Positions 18,016 through 36,565 of a stretch of 64,000 nt of DNA are shown one piece after another. The notes under the pieces are model-generated. The model saw only the letters and a program-made list of their open reading frames with translations. It searched no databases and was not told the origin of the DNA. The first letter of the stretch is position 1. Each line of letters opens with the position of its first letter. The position numbers were made by a program, and so were the translations under genes. Source of the stretch: Siniperca chuatsi (lineage: Eukaryota > Chordata > Actinopteri > Centrarchiformes > Sinipercidae); assembly GCF_020085105.1 (NCBI RefSeq), contig NC_058045.1:10123833-10187832 (forward strand), written 5' to 3'.

Positions 18016-21000
18016 TTAGACTCCGTTTTTATTCAACAGCACATGCATACATACATCTTTCCTTTCCCACTAGCTTACAGCTAGTGCTTTCAACTGCTGT
18101 TTGACCCTCTGTCTACCTTTGTCCGGGTCAAAGAGAGCATAAAAAAGGAGGTGACTGTGAGAGCATGACGCAAAGTATACAACCGCATGACAATGACCGA
18201 ACTACTGTACATCAACTTGTAAAACGCAGCATGATTGGGCATGTTTATTAACCGACTCGGAGTCCAACCTCTGCACACAGACAGTACATCGTTGTCTGAT
18301 GCCTTGGCTAAGCATGGGAAATACATGGTAAACCTGTCGTTTACCATGAGGAACTAACGGAGCACATTTTCTTTTACTCTCCAAGCTAGTGTCATTTCTC
18401 ACCTCGCACCTCAGAGGTATCCATCATCGCCATAATTTCCACCATTATACATAATTTGTGTAATAATTTATTTTTGTTATTGTTTTTTTATATGTTTATA
18501 GAGACCCAGCGACAGCACCGGAGCAGACAACCAACAGAGTCAGTTTGTGTTATGAACCATGGTGTACCAACCACTATGTGTATGACCCATAATGGCCCAT
18601 CACCCACCTGATAGTGCTGTAGCATTGTTGTGTGTATTACTTAGTATTTTTAAATGGGTGTGACAGTGACAACCTGTGCATCACAAACTCAGCATAGATG
18701 TAGCACTGAGGAAGTTTTGTTGTCAAGCCTTATGTAGCTCAGTATCTGTGACTGGTTACTGTGTTGTAATTTGTGTGCCTATTTTTGGTGTGTGCCAGTG
18801 CTGTAAATACGCTTTTTTGTGTGCTGAAGTTGTGTGTACCAATGTTTTTGAGTGATCATCAAATATCTGTGTGCTTTTTCTGTTGAAAGAAAAAAAATGT
18901 TGCTCCGATTTTAATCACCCCCCCCAGCAAAACCCTGTCACTTGTCATGTCAGCCAGACTAAACAGTTGAAAACAAATCGTTAACTTTGCACTGTCATGG
19001 TCACATCTTTGTAGACTTTTGCACTGTTTTGCACCAGTGAACTTTTTAACATCCCTTTGTATGTTTTCAGGCATCAAAAAGATAACACACCCCCCCCAAA
19101 AAAAAATAAAAATAAGGTCATACTTTACAAAACACCACTCTTACCTTATATTAATGAGGCATTAAAAAGGTAAAGTGTGCTGTTAGGAATTCGTAAATAA
19201 TTTTGTTGGTTAAGCAAATTATTCAGAAAGGAAAAATAGATATTAAACATTAATTGAATGTTGATATATCTTCATATGTAGCTACACTTTGATTAACAAA
19301 GACATGAACTCATATCACACCTCAGGCATTGATAATTATTCTGTATTACATTTTAATTGACAATCATGTAGAATTGGATTATTATTCTTTTTCTGCACAC
19401 ATGCCAATTGGTATAATAGTATGTAATATTAACCAATGCCAAAACATTACACACATCATACTGGACAAGTGCCTCTGTTATGCAAATTCTTCTTATCATC
19501 ATGCTGGTATAGCTTAACCAACATGACAAATTAATGTACATTTTATTTTTTAAATTAGTCATCGGTCACCAGCCATTGAAAACAAGCATCAGCTCAGTTC
19601 TCAAAAAGCACCCAGAAACAATAAGGACCCCCGTACGGATCAGCTTCTAAAGGCAAGCAATGAGCATACCTAATTAAAAACATAAAGGAGAGCCATTGAG
19701 TACAAAGTAGAGCTTTACTGTTTGTGTGGAAAAGTTAGTGAAAAGGGACCAACAACTGCAAACACACTGCCAACAACCTACTGAGATCTGTGTGCAGTCA
19801 GGAACAGCAGATCTGCCAATAGAGCTGAGCACAAATGGGGGGGACAGTGTGCTGGTTATTGTCCGACACAGAATAAAAAACAAACAAACCAGTAGCTGTT
19901 ATCATCAAACAGAATCAAAAACGCAACCAAGAGGCAATTAACGTGTGCCGTTTAGTGAGACTTCAGAGTGTGTGTTTTGAACACGGTGCATTTTGTGGTT
20001 AGTTATCTCAATAAGGTGGTCAGTGATCGTTTTGATTGGTTTGTTGCTTAGGGATTTTTTGTGGGTTTTTTTTAACAATACAGTTCAGACTTGTACATTA
20101 AATAGTGATAAATAAAAAACAGAAACACAGAAATGATCATTTTTTAAGTGAGTGTTGATTTATTTTTTCAAACTAATCCAGGTAAAAGCACATTAACTTA
20201 ACTTTCATTAATGCTTAATTTCAGTGATAAAGGTGTTTTCGTATTCGATTTGCATAAACCATGAGTAAAATAAAACATTTTAAATAAAAACGGAAAAAAC
20301 TATCATTCAGGAGCCATTCTGAGTCCTGTCATTGGCCACAGCACTGGCTTCAGACCTGCAGTTGGTCCCCGGGTGCTGCACTGCGGGCGCTCACAGCTTA
20401 TAAATATGTAAGTTGGGTCAAATGCAGCGGATGAATTTCCTCCAAGAGAGATTAATGAAGTATACAGTATGAAAGTGTTGCAGACAAACAGAACGTCAAA
20501 GAATATGACACAGACACACACACACAAGAATATAAATAAGTGATGCCAAAGAAAAAATATTGTACTGTATGTGTAAGTGGTAAATCGTGAGATGGCCAGG
20601 AGATTTTCAGTGTGAAGTGGAGAGAGTGCCTCCTGACACTCAGGATCACTGCCATAAACCGCTGACATGGGAAGATGGAGCTATAGCACCAGTCTGGCCC
20701 ATCCCTCACATGATCCATAATGGCTTCATTCAGGAAGACAAACATGGCAGGTGGACCAGGAGCCATAGGCATGGCCATTTCCTGCAAGCCCCAATCATGG
20801 CCATTAAAGTGATGGGCTGGTCAGAGAATTGATGGCCTCTGTCCACATGTAACATAACTCAGCCTGTGTCCAACCACACAACAGTATTTATGATGTCTGA
20901 CCTGTTCAAGAAGCTCAGGTATTAGAAGGTGAAAGTTACTGTGTATTCAAAGGCACTTAAAATAATCATATGTGGGCTTTGCTTAGCACCAATAAGCCAC

Positions 21001-21090
21001 CAAATCAGTCAGTTATGTAAATTCACAGTCATTCTGTTTTTCTAGTCTCTGACTGCCTCATGCTGAATAAATGTTCGTGCTCTGATGTTA
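18016..21090. other. Spacer between convergent kcnc1 and sergef
   Basis: AT-rich sequence with no recognised gene. One stretch (about 20580-20830) is less AT-rich and open on both strands, and I could not identify it. The 3' ends of kcnc1 and sergef face each other here. Confidence 0.5.
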
Positions 21091-21393
21091 CTAAAGTGGA
21101 GTAGGTGCAGAGTTTTGTCGCGAGTCAGTTGTCGCAGCGCACACTGCCATAGAGTGTCCGGCTCCACAGCCAATGAGAAGAGGCCTGAGACCAGAAACGA
21201 GCTGTGGCTGAACTACGTCGGTCTTTGAACCGTCTCCACACATTCCATGTTCGTTCCAGCCCCAGGAGAGGAGACACCCCCCTGAAAAGGAGAGGGGTCA
21301 TGGGTCAGTGGAGCTGACAGGAGAGGGGCTGCAGCACAGTACCATGTAGGCTGAAATTAGCTGCCTGGAGGAAAATGTCTGGGTGCAAAAAAA

Positions 21394-21429
<36 letters not shown>

Positions 21430-24400
21430 GCCTCTCTGTTCCCAACACTGACACTCAGCCAGTAATAAAGCCTCCCTGCTCTTCACAGCTGGTGAGCTTG
21501 TTGGTGGGTGTGGTCAGGTCTGCATCACCGAGGAGACACGTGCCATGGCAACACAGTTACCTAATAGGCTCCATTGCCATGGCAACAGAAGCGAGCTTGC
21601 TTTCTCAAGGGTAACACATCTTTCTCACAAGCTTTCCCCATCCTGCAGTTGTGTGTCTTTCATGCCGTCTTTTTATTTACTTCATTGTGGGGTTTCTTTG
21701 TCTTTCTGCGTTTCTAGCTCGTCTCTGAAAATCTGTGGCATCAAAGATATGGTTTCGCCAAGTGACACATATGCTTTCGCCAGTTAACAGACCAAGCTAT
21801 CATGCCAGCAGCTTATGTCAGTGTGACATTCTGCCAGTTATGGCTTATGCATTACAAACACACGTAGCCCCGTCTTTATGATACTGAATGTATTTATAAC
21901 TGGACTGCAAGGTTATTCAGTAAACATTCAGTTCTCATATATTAGTGAGCTTAATGTGTTGAAACGTTTTGTTCTTTGGGGAAAAAGCCTTATTTTGGTG
22001 CTGTGCTTAATTCATGGACTCACTGACTGGAGTACAGCACATCAGTGTTTCCATGGCAACAAAGTGCCTGCACAATAGAAGGATAAAAATCAAGACACTC
22101 AAACCAAAAAACATTTCCTTGTAAACAAATCCGGTCTTTTGGTTTTAAAATCTCACACCTAATTAACAATACCACATTGACACAATCTGCAGGAGGCGCC
22201 TTTTTTAAGCGTAACTTACGTCATACTACAGGTACAAGTTTAAACAGGATCTGATTAAAGGTGTTTGTCCTTATACATTACTGTTAAGTTCAAAATGTTC
22301 ACATTAACAAAAATCTTTTCTCAGATTGGATGAGCTGTGCCCACAGCGTCTTTGGCCTATCCCCCACCTCTGACCACCGATGATGAATTTAATACATGAG
22401 GAGCACTTGCTCAGGTGCAAATGGGCAAGGGCTGAGCAGGCAACAGATATCATAAGCAGCATGCAATGCTATCCGTTCCTTTCCACCTGACCTACTTCGG
22501 CACCAGAAATAGCAGCACTCAGGTCTCTACTTCCAATCCTGTTTTGCTATTTCATTGCTCCTGCCACTGTGCTCCAGACAGGAGGAGGAAAAGAGGAGAG
22601 CATGGCACAGGAGGGAGGTGCACGAGGTTCCTTTGCTGCTTCTGCTTTCTTATCACATAACTGAACTTTTGAAAGCACAGAGCAGTGCTATGACGGACAG
22701 TCTGCGTTCATTTCCTGATTACAATGACATTTCCAGTTAACTGTTCAAATTGGTCAGAACATTAAAAGTGGCCATTTGCTTGTTGAAATACCAGTGATGT
22801 TCAGCGTTTCCTCTTTAATGGAACCTTGTGCTTGTGTTTCAACGTTCATTTGTGGTATTTATATTCATGCTGATATAAAAAACTGGGTCAGTGTTCAAAA
22901 TTTTATGCGAATGATTTTGCTTCCAAAATGTTTTAAAGTGCTAGCCGGTGACTATGGGAAAGCAGGAGACTCTAGGCAAGCCTGGAAAGAATAAAGGCAC
23001 ATTTAATCTCTTTGTAAATCTGATGAAGAATCGCAAACACTCAAATATATCTGTGTTTGTTTAGGATTTTTTAAGGGATGTGTGACTGCGATGCTTATGT
23101 TCTGTTCTTATGTGGACAAAGGGAGATTGCTCTCCAAACACTCTGAAACTGGAAAAACATGCCTGTAAATGTGTGTGTGGTTAATTAATCTCTTTTACAG
23201 GCCTGTTCAGGTAATTGCTTCTGTCAATGATACCCATCTATTCATGCTATAATTACTTCCTGATGCAAAGACCACAGAGCAACAAGCTGACCTCAGAAAT
23301 CCTCTGCAGCATTACCAGAAGGATTAATATTTCACACTGATGTTTAACTGTAATGTATTAGACAGTTCCTTTACTAATTCTTTGGTACAGAGAGAAGGAT
23401 GACTTAAAATAGTTAAGCCTCACAAATGTGTATTCCCTATTCCTTTATGTAGTCCAGAATCAGTTCCAGAGTCATGTGAGGCCAAAAGTGAAGTCTCTTG
23501 GTTCAGCCACTTGGACTTATTGAAGCCAATTACAAACTATTTCTGCTTAATTTCTCTCTTCCTCAATGTACTTTTCCAGTGCAGTTGTGTATTATGTTGT
23601 CAGATGTTTATGCTCAACTATTTTGCTGCAACATTACAGGTTCTGATATTGGCAAATAAGGCAGTTTTTGAAAATAACATACAAAAAGAAAAAGAGAGGA
23701 AAAGCCAAAAAAAAAAAATGTAAGGAAACTTTTGAGAGAATACACTCACCTACAATGGCAAGGTTATGTTCAGATCCACAGGCAATCTGTAGGGAAAAAG
23801 ATTTGAAAAGTGTTTAAAATGCATGTTGAAAGCAGTAATATCCAAGAATTGTTATGCCAACATGGATACTGAGATACTTTGTAACCAACAAGCTCTGAAA
23901 CTGAAATAAAGTTCCATGTGTCAAGATGAAGTCATCCAACATTTATTCAAAACTGCATACAACATGAGTGCACTAAATGCAAAAAACATTAGTGTTGATT
24001 TCATCTGTAAACACATTAGAGGCTCCAATATAAAATCCCTCACCCCACAGTGCATCATCAGAAAGCAGAGCAGAAAACTGTAACAGAAAAGCATTTATTC
24101 ATAACAGCACACACTGCTGGGCTGCCCAGAGGAGTTAATGCAACTGTCTCAGGAGGGCTGTGTGTGCCTACCTTTGCTGACCAAAGCCTTTTACAATTTA
24201 ATGGCCTTTTTTTCGCAGTCTTTCCCCTTCATAACTGCTACAGGAATTGAGGGGACAATTTTAAATTCTGATCCTGAAATCTACACAGCTCAATAAGAGT
24301 AAAAACATGAGACAGAGCTCTCTAGATGCCAGTTTAGATTGTTAAAACTTTATTTCTAGCAATAAAAGTAATTGAATTGTATCAACATCCTTGCTAATAC

Positions 24401-24644
24401 AGTTTGAACTGCTTGGATAAAGCAATGTTTTTGATAAAGCATACAGCTGTGGCACGTCATGAATAGAAACAAACCCACTGAACCACTGACATTTGTTACT
24501 CCAGTAATGTTCATAGGCCTCAGAAAAATGTGACAATAAAAATATTGACTCTGTGGGTGTATATGTACAATGTTAGGAGGACTAATATGGTAGAGTGGAC
24601 TGAGAAATTCATAGCTCACTCAGCTGATCCATCTTGCCTTCAGC

Positions 24645-24675
<31 letters not shown>

Positions 24676-27600
24676 GGTGACGACGCCTTGACATATGGCA
24701 GTGTTGCTGCAATGATCTGTGTGCAGTGGAAGAATGATCCAGAGCTTGCCCTTGCCCGCCCCTGACATCCACTTTATTGGCAATGATATCCTACTATACA
24801 ACTGCCATTTAGACTACAGGTTAACTGGTGCAATCCCGTGATGCTCACACATAATTGCCCTTCTGGGAGAAGAGACCTCCGCCTTCACTGAATGTAAGTG
24901 GTCCTCAGGGAGTGTGTGTGCACTCTACACGCTAGATATAGTGATGTAAATCATTAAGAACCTAGTCTTACTGGGCCTGGCTCTCATTCAGTGGCAAAGT
25001 GTTTCACTTCATACAAAACGACCCTCAGCTACCTGTTTTATTTGTGGTTGTCTGCTGCCCCCTGCTGGACTGACACAGACATGTTCTGCTAAAATACGAG
25101 GACAATGGCCACAGCAATAAGAATCAATACAGTATATCTTTAATACTAATAACACTTCATCTAAAACACACTACATGTATTAACAGTTGTCATATGCCTT
25201 CTACATTTTTTCAGTCTGTAGAGGTGTCAAACACTGCAAAGTCTTACCTGTGTCGCTCCACGGAGGACTTTAACCTCTCCAGGGAGGCAAGCCTCCTGGT
25301 TTCCACCATCTGCTGAAGGAGCAGCTGACTGCCGCTCTGGGTTCTGACTGGTTGATGCTTGTCGTCCCAGCTGTCCATAATCTCTTCTGCCCCATGTGAA
25401 CACTCTCCCAGTCTCTGAAATGGATGATGACCTTATTTAGATATGATAACTGTCCTTTAAATCCTGTTGGTGACCATCACAGAAATAATATGTGTTATTA
25501 AGTTTCACCTGTTTGAGCAACTATGTGTGTCCAGCCACTCCAAATATGGATAACTTTCTCTCCACCCAGCAGTGAGCGCTTCATAAGAGTGGGAGAGGAC
25601 AGGAAGGGCTCTGGGGTGGTCAGCTGGCCGTGCTTGTTGCTACCCCACAGAAACAAATCACCATCTCCTGCTCACACGACAGGAGCAACATTACTCTTCA
25701 TACAGCAGAGGCAGCAACAGAAAGGCAAAGCAGTAATTGAGTGGTGCTGGTCAACTAATTACAGGGCCGAAGGGAGGCCAGAAATGATGTATGAACATGA
25801 GGTGGAATACAACTCACTAGTACAACCTGAAAGTGTAAATGCTCTCTGAGGAAGAGCAGCACAAAATGCATTACATAGCTGCTTTTAAATTATAGCCTCT
25901 CTTATGTTTGTCTGCTGCTCTTTAAGCCAAAAAATGAAATTATACACTTCTAAAGCATCAATAAAAACTTGACCTGTTTAGTGGGGGAAAGGGGACTGGG
26001 GTCTATTTGCACTATTAAAGACTGCAAATCAATCAGTGTGCTCCTTGGAAAATTACTGTCCTCGATCCGAGAATAACCTGATTCTGCTGCATACTGCTGC
26101 AATATGTGTGAAGAACCCCTTTTCATCTAAACTTTACTGTTTACTTACTGTTTATTAGAAAGAAGGTTTCAGCCTTGTTTATTTTGGAGGGCAGCTGTGG
26201 CCAGTTTGGCAGGTATTTCCTATTGTTTCTGGTGCAAATATCAAAATCACAATGCAAAAATCAAGCTTTTTATTTATTTTATTTTTTTACCTTGGGCTGC
26301 TAAATTAAGTGGCTCTGCTGCCTTTTTTGTGTCCTGTGTTAACAATCTTCTGCGAGTAAGAAAATCTGGAGCCTTCTGGAACACTTTCAACATGTCCTTC
26401 TTACAATTTCCAGGCTAATATGAATTTTTTCTCTTGAATTTATGCTAAATAAACCAAATATTTCATGAACGCAGCATAATGATCGTCATATATATCGGTG
26501 TCATACCTGTAAGGCACACACAGTGCGCTAAACCTGCAGTTACCATGTGTGAGGTCTTCTGATCCAGACCTGCAACATGGTCACAAGCATCTGGTCACAT
26601 TTATCAATCATCAGAGGCATTGTAAATCACGTAAAGCCTAAAAACTTTGTTTTCTTTTACAATTTCTATTCAGTACAGAGTTTCACATACCTGGTACCAG
26701 AGAGGGCACCGTAGAACTGAGGTGTGATGGCACAGGGCGTGGGCTGAGTGCCCTCTTAGCGTGGCTGAAAAGACCTCTTCCCCACTGATAAACACAGCCT
26801 GAGTCTGAAGGCAGAACAGAAAATCAGGATTTGTGGATTGCCTGCTAAATGAAAACACACTGAGGAAGTTTTTGGTGCAATCTTACCAGTAACAGCTAGT
26901 GAATGTCTGAGTCCTGCTGCAACACTCACCACTGGCTCCTTCAGACTCTGAGAACAAACAGCACAATGACATCTGCTTCAAAGAAACTGACCAAACTGAT
27001 CCTGAGGTGAAGTTGGTCTGTAGCAGTTCTGATCACTCAGGATTCAATAAATAAAGGTATGGTAAACATTACAATGGCTATATTGTCAATCATGTGCTCA
27101 CCTCAACAACCAGTGGATCTGCAGAGTGTGTGACTGTCTGTCTAACACCAAGTTGTCCAAATGCATTGGAGCCACATGCCAGTACTCGACCACAATCTGT
27201 CAGTGTGACATAAAAAGAAGAGAAATATCTCTATAAATAAAACACAGTGAAATATTCAACTTTTGGATGGGTGAAGGTAGTTCCAGGCGTCCTCTGTCAT
27301 TCCCATTTTAACATTTCTGTGCTGTCAGAATTCTGTGTAATTCCCTCAAGCAAAGTCTGTAAAATTGCAGAATTACAGAAGGTGTGGCCTAAAACGTATC
27401 TGTATGAGAGCCCTTTGGCTACTGCTGGGTTTAGGACAACCCTGATCACCTGTAATGTGAGTCTAATGCTGCATTCACGTCAAGCATGATGAAAGGCTGA
27501 CATGGGAAAGATTCCCATGATTATGACATGCAAGCGTTCATGTCATCAGACAACTCAACACAGTTTTATGATTGCAGAGCTGGCTGCATGAGGGTTAAAA

Positions 27601-29613
27601 AAAAACCATGCATTGAAAATACAGCCCAATATTCATTAAATGTGGGTTATATTACCTTGAATTGTAGAACTGGCTGACGTGAGAGTGCCTATTTTTTTGC
27701 TTTTTCAGGCACTTCCGTGTCATTAAGCGCCAAGACAGATATAACAATGCTTTCAGAAAAAGCTCCCAGTTTCCCAGTTGTAATTACAAACTGGATGTTG
27801 ACATGAATGTTTACAAGTCTGAAACTAGTAATTACAGTAACTTCCATATGACGTGAATGCAGCATAAGTCTGTGGGTCTGGGAGGACTGCTCTTATTGTC
27901 CACTTACGGCCATCTACAGTAATGTAGTTGCATTCTTGTATATATCAAACAGTTACAGCCATTTTACCCACTGATCAAGCTGTATTGCACTCATTCTCAA
28001 TTACTAACTGACTGTATAAGTTGCATATTCTTATATATAATTAATTTGCTCTTATGCATTTCAATTTCTATCCTGTCTAATTTTTGGCTGCTGTGACATC
28101 CAGATTTTCCCTGATAGATAAATAAAATGTCATCCAATCTTATCCATTACCCCTGCCTAAAAAGAACACCTGGGGGAAATGCTTAATCGTCTCTCTGAAA
28201 CTATCATATCCTTCTGAACCTAGTGCAAGTGTAAAACAGAGCATCATATCCTGGTGTGAAATGGTGCTCACCAGTGAGAAGAAGAGTAAAATCCCAACCA
28301 CAGGCTACTTTTGTGACCCTTTGACTTAGGCCGGGGCAGAGTTGAAGAGATGAGATGTCTGCATTGTGGCCAAGTCCCAGCTGGCCTCTGTGATTCTGTC
28401 CGCACACAAAAACCTCTCCATTCTCTGTCCAACGCAAAATACACCACAGACATTTGGGAACCATGCAATTTATTTTTTTAGTAAGACAAAAAACAGAAAT
28501 AGATGTTTTAAACATGGACAATGCACAAAGACTGAGTTGGCTATTCATATACAAAACATTTAGGTTAGACAGCGACTTGCAGCCTTGCTGATGATGAGTA
28601 GATGAGTAAAAAAGTATTTTATCAGGATAAAAAAAATTGTATGGGCAGTTTCCTTCTTTCCTCTACTATTTGCTGCACAATTTATTTGGAATTTTGTGTT
28701 AAACATGTTATCTATAATTACACAGATATGTATTAGATTGGATTAGATTAGATTCAACTTTATTGTCATTGCACAGAGTACAATTACTGAGGCAACGATA
28801 TGCTGTTTAGCATCAAACCATAAGTGCAAAAACCAGTAAAGTGCAGCAGAGTACTGTACATATAGATGTATGTTACGATTGATGTTTTTCTGTTTGGCTG
28901 TATATGTTTTCCCAGAAATGTGTATATGTGTCCTGTGGTGTATTATAATCCCATGTGGAATGGGCTAAATGTTTGGCATGACACGCAAATAAAAATGACC
29001 TAAATTGACTGTCTTCATCACCAACAATTAACTTATTTGGCCAGGAGGGGGCAACACATGATCTCTGTCTTGTTCAGACTTTGTTCACATTGCTGAACAC
29101 GTTATAGAGGCTTGTATTTAAAATGGGAGAGTGCAGTTTAGGGGCAAACTCTAAATTACCGGTGATAACCACGGAGTGAACCCCGCCGCCGCTGACAGCC
29201 CGGACTGCCTTGTTGTGTAGAGCAGCGGTGTCAGAGAGCCGGGGATCTGACTGGTCCTCCACATGTCCCTGTCCCAGCTGCCCGTAGCTGTTGGCTCCCT
29301 GACGGACACGATATTAGTTAAACACTAATACTGTACAGAACCACTAATGCTGATATAGCCGTCAACCAAATCTTAACGGCTGTTTGTTTTCGTTGCACTT
29401 GTACGTTGGGGCTACAGTTCGCTGACTGTTTAAGCTAACGTTAGCAAAAGTGTTATGTTAACGTTCCCCACTGAAGTGTCCCTCTGCTGGTGGTGAGTAT
29501 CTGAGATAATTTAACTACACGGCAATACATACTCAACTTAAACACTTTAACGGTGAAGATAACGAACTTACCCAAGAGTGTAAACAAAACTCCGGCCGCG
29601 AGCTCGTTTCCAT
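21091..29613 (-). CDS. sergef: SERGEF / DelGEF, RCC1-like beta-propeller protein, complete (11 coding exons)
   Basis: SERGEF (secretion-regulating guanine nucleotide exchange factor) is an RCC1-family propeller protein; in mammals it has been linked to the exocyst and secretion. Coding exons in transcript order: 29572-29613, 29160-29298, 28272-28424, 27102-27196, 26887-26947, 26691-26798, 26507-26569, 25509-25667, 25248-25414, 23750-23786 and 21091-21281. They sum to 1215 nt (404 aa plus stop), with agreeing phases and GT/AG borders. It begins METSSRPEFCLHSW then GANSYGQLGQG. RCC1-repeat signatures follow in order: GQNHRGQLGLG, CGSNAFGQLGV, a divergent QWGRGLF blade, WGSNKHGQL, WGRRDYGQLG and WGWNEHGMCGDG, then GCGAGHSMAV near the end. 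This fits a seven-bladed propeller, somewhat shorter than the human protein (about 458 aa), mainly at the C-terminal tail. It lies between kcnc1 and tph1 as in human. Confidence 0.95.
21282..23749 (-). other. sergef: sergef last intron
   Basis: The 2.5 kb intron runs between the 37-nt exon at 23750 and the terminal exon. It contains an (AC)n run at 21397-21424 and no recognisable exon. Confidence 0.85.
21397..21424. repeat. (AC)14 microsatellite
   Basis: Uninterrupted AC run in the last sergef intron. Confidence 0.95.
24649..24675. repeat. (CA)13 microsatellite
   Basis: Uninterrupted CA run in a sergef intron (between the exons at 23750 and 25248). Confidence 0.95.
27467..27864. mobile_element. 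Harbinger-like MITE, 398 bp, TAA target duplication
   Basis: The ends TGCTGCATTCACGTCA and TGACGTGAATGCAGCA are perfect inverted copies. Each is flanked by TAA (27464-27466 and 27865-27867), the 3-bp target typical of PIF/Harbinger elements. It lies in the sergef intron between the exons at 28272 and 27102. There is no transposase frame, so it is non-autonomous. Confidence 0.8.
28735..28995. repeat. Fish interspersed repeat with CTTTATTGTCATTGCACAG tail motif
   Basis: GATTAGATTAGATT units lead into ACTTTATTGTCATTGCACAG, which I know as a common fish retroelement 3' end. It lies in a sergef intron. The exact right boundary is unclear. Confidence 0.55.
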
Positions 29614-29938
29614 GGAGTACCTAGCTACCAAAGAGTACAGCACGATTTGCGACACTGTCGCGAAGCACACTACCGCGTTTGGGAGTTTTGGTATTTGATA
29701 ATTTCATGACATTTTGTGAGCAGAATGGTCGCTGGACCCAAAAGCAATTTATGATTTTGTGTCTGCGTGTCCGCCGTGTTGAGTGAAGCCATTTCATATT
29801 GTTTTACCGATAACGATACGGGGAAATCACCCACCCAGAAATAAACTTGCGAGTTGCGAGTTTAGTACAGTCACCTGGCTAAAACGTTTTCTAACATTTA
29901 GTCTACTCAGCTAACGTTATGTAAATGGGATGGACAGC

Positions 29939-30140
29939 ATATTAGAAACACCTCTCAGTATAACACAACCCAGTTGAAGAACAACACCACCATCAGCCTT
30001 CAAAATGACCATAATGCTGAATTAACACCTCTCTTAAGAGATTCTGAACTTTATAACCTTCATGATGGTAGGAGTTATTGATACTGCATTAGGTGTAGCT
30101 AGGTGTAATAGTTACCTATAAACTAAGTAACTTGATCAGG
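29939..30140. mobile_element. Decayed mariner-like MITE (family of 50494-50728)
   Basis: It shares with the better copies the order of a CAGTATAAC-type left end, a TATAACCTTCATGATGGTAG centre, then ACTGCATTAGGTGTAGCTAG and a right end with ACCTATAAACT. It has diverged too far for terminal bases or target duplication to be read. Confidence 0.45.
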
Positions 30141-30662
30141 TTTTGCCTTAAGCTAGACAGAAAGACTAAAGTAATAGAGGACCCTTGATTGGACATGGAG
30201 ATTTTCTAATGTGTCTGCTCTCCATTCAAATAGATCTCTTTGGGATGTTATATATTCCAAATAAAAACTCAACAAGCCCAAAGAACCAGTCACCAGTTCA
30301 GTGTCTAAGAAACCAACTCCAAAAATGTCAAAAGGTTTCCATCTTAGGGAGACACTTGTTCATGTCAGTTGTATTTCATAATGGATTTTTTTATTAGACA
30401 ATGAGGTGATGTGACCCTCAGGTCAAAAGGATCATTATTCTGACAACATTTAATTGAGATTACACAAACTCCAACCTGATCATAACTATTATTATCACTT
30501 TCAGGGTCCCAGCTGTCGTCACTCTGCATCTCCATGATCATCGTTAGCATCTTCCTCTGCATTCAGTATCCATAACCGAATCACCACCATGACAACATCA
30601 AAAAGTAATTAAGTCAACAGGTAACAAACCATTTGACACACTGTGAAGACACAATGAACATT

Positions 30663-30668
30663 TTTATT
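30663..30668 (-). terminator. tph1: Candidate tph1 polyadenylation signal
   Basis: AATAAA on the minus strand about 760 nt downstream of the tph1 stop codon. Assigned by position only. Confidence 0.35.
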
Positions 30669-30985
30669 TTTGTTTTGATTTTCAATAGTTTGATACACAG
30701 CTTACTCATAATGTCTATATTTCTTTACAGTAGAAAAATAACGTTTTGATTTCAGGAGTACTACAGATATATTCACTTCGAGAGGAGGTATTCAAAATCA
30801 TCACTGTGAAATAAAATAGGTCAGGGTACATGGGCCAAATCTGTCATAATCAGTCATGAAAACATTCTTAACAACACCAGTTTTCACTCTCATAATGTCC
30901 CTCAACAGCCCATAAAAAGGAACATGATACATACACGAAAATACAAACAAGGTACATTTTATACATATTACTGAAGATTAAATGT

Positions 30986-31010
30986 GAAGAAGAAGAAGAA
31001 GAAGAAGAAA
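30986..31010. repeat. (GAA)n microsatellite
   Basis: About eight GAA units in the probable tph1 3'UTR (TTC repeats in the transcript sense). Confidence 0.9.
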
Positions 31011-31425
31011 ATGAAATACAAAAAAATTCACATGATAATGTACAACAGCAGAGTTAACAATAGGATGAGGAAACCACATCTGTGTTTGTCACAGCTGGGG
31101 ATGTTTTAAAAGGGTAATAAAGTACCATGAAAGCGCATTGATTGTTTGTAGTACAAGTACAGCTGAAGCAAAACAGTGTCTCAGGTTAAGCAGCTCTTTG
31201 GGTTTGTGCAATTTACTGACATCAGTGGCTAAACATACCTAATGCGCCTCTGTAAATTGTATAAGTCATATACCATGCAGTGGGGACAACAGGGCGTTTT
31301 GCCAAAAGCAGTGCACATTCATTGTACTGACGAAGGGCGATACACAAGCAGTATCTCTACAGCAGTGCTTGGGGATGACATGGTGAACGTTGATGGACGG
31401 ATAACTTCAGCTGGAACATGGGCAG

Positions 31426-36444
<5,019 letters not shown>

Positions 36445-36556
36445 GTTAAAGTGCCGCTGGGTTATTTGCCTTTTTATGTAGTTCTTACAGGTGGATAATC
36501 TAAGTACCCTCCGCTATGTCAAGTGGGCTGTCTGCCCCGAGAAGCAGTGCGCTTTG

Positions 36557-36565
36557 CTATTTAAC
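36557..36565 (-). promoter_or_regulatory. tph1: TATA-like element upstream of tph1
   Basis: TTAAATAGC on the minus strand, about 115 nt above the ATG, within a short pyrimidine-rich and locally G+C-richer stretch. It would place the cap site about 80 nt above the start codon. Weak match; position is the main support. Confidence 0.35.

Larger units (their letters stand above)
29614..31425. other. Spacer between the sergef start and the tph1 3' end
   Basis: This 1.8 kb interval contains the sergef promoter (the stretch just above 29613 is relatively G+C-rich), a decayed MITE at about 29939-30140, and the tph1 3'UTR up to a minus-strand AATAAA at 30663-30668. A (GAA)n run is at 30986-31010. A minus-strand 65-codon frame at 30365-30562 looks acidic and coding-like but was not identified. 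Confidence 0.5.

Noticed and set aside
25523-25849. 108-codon plus-strand frame
   Set aside because: It is antisense to the sergef exon at 25509-25667.
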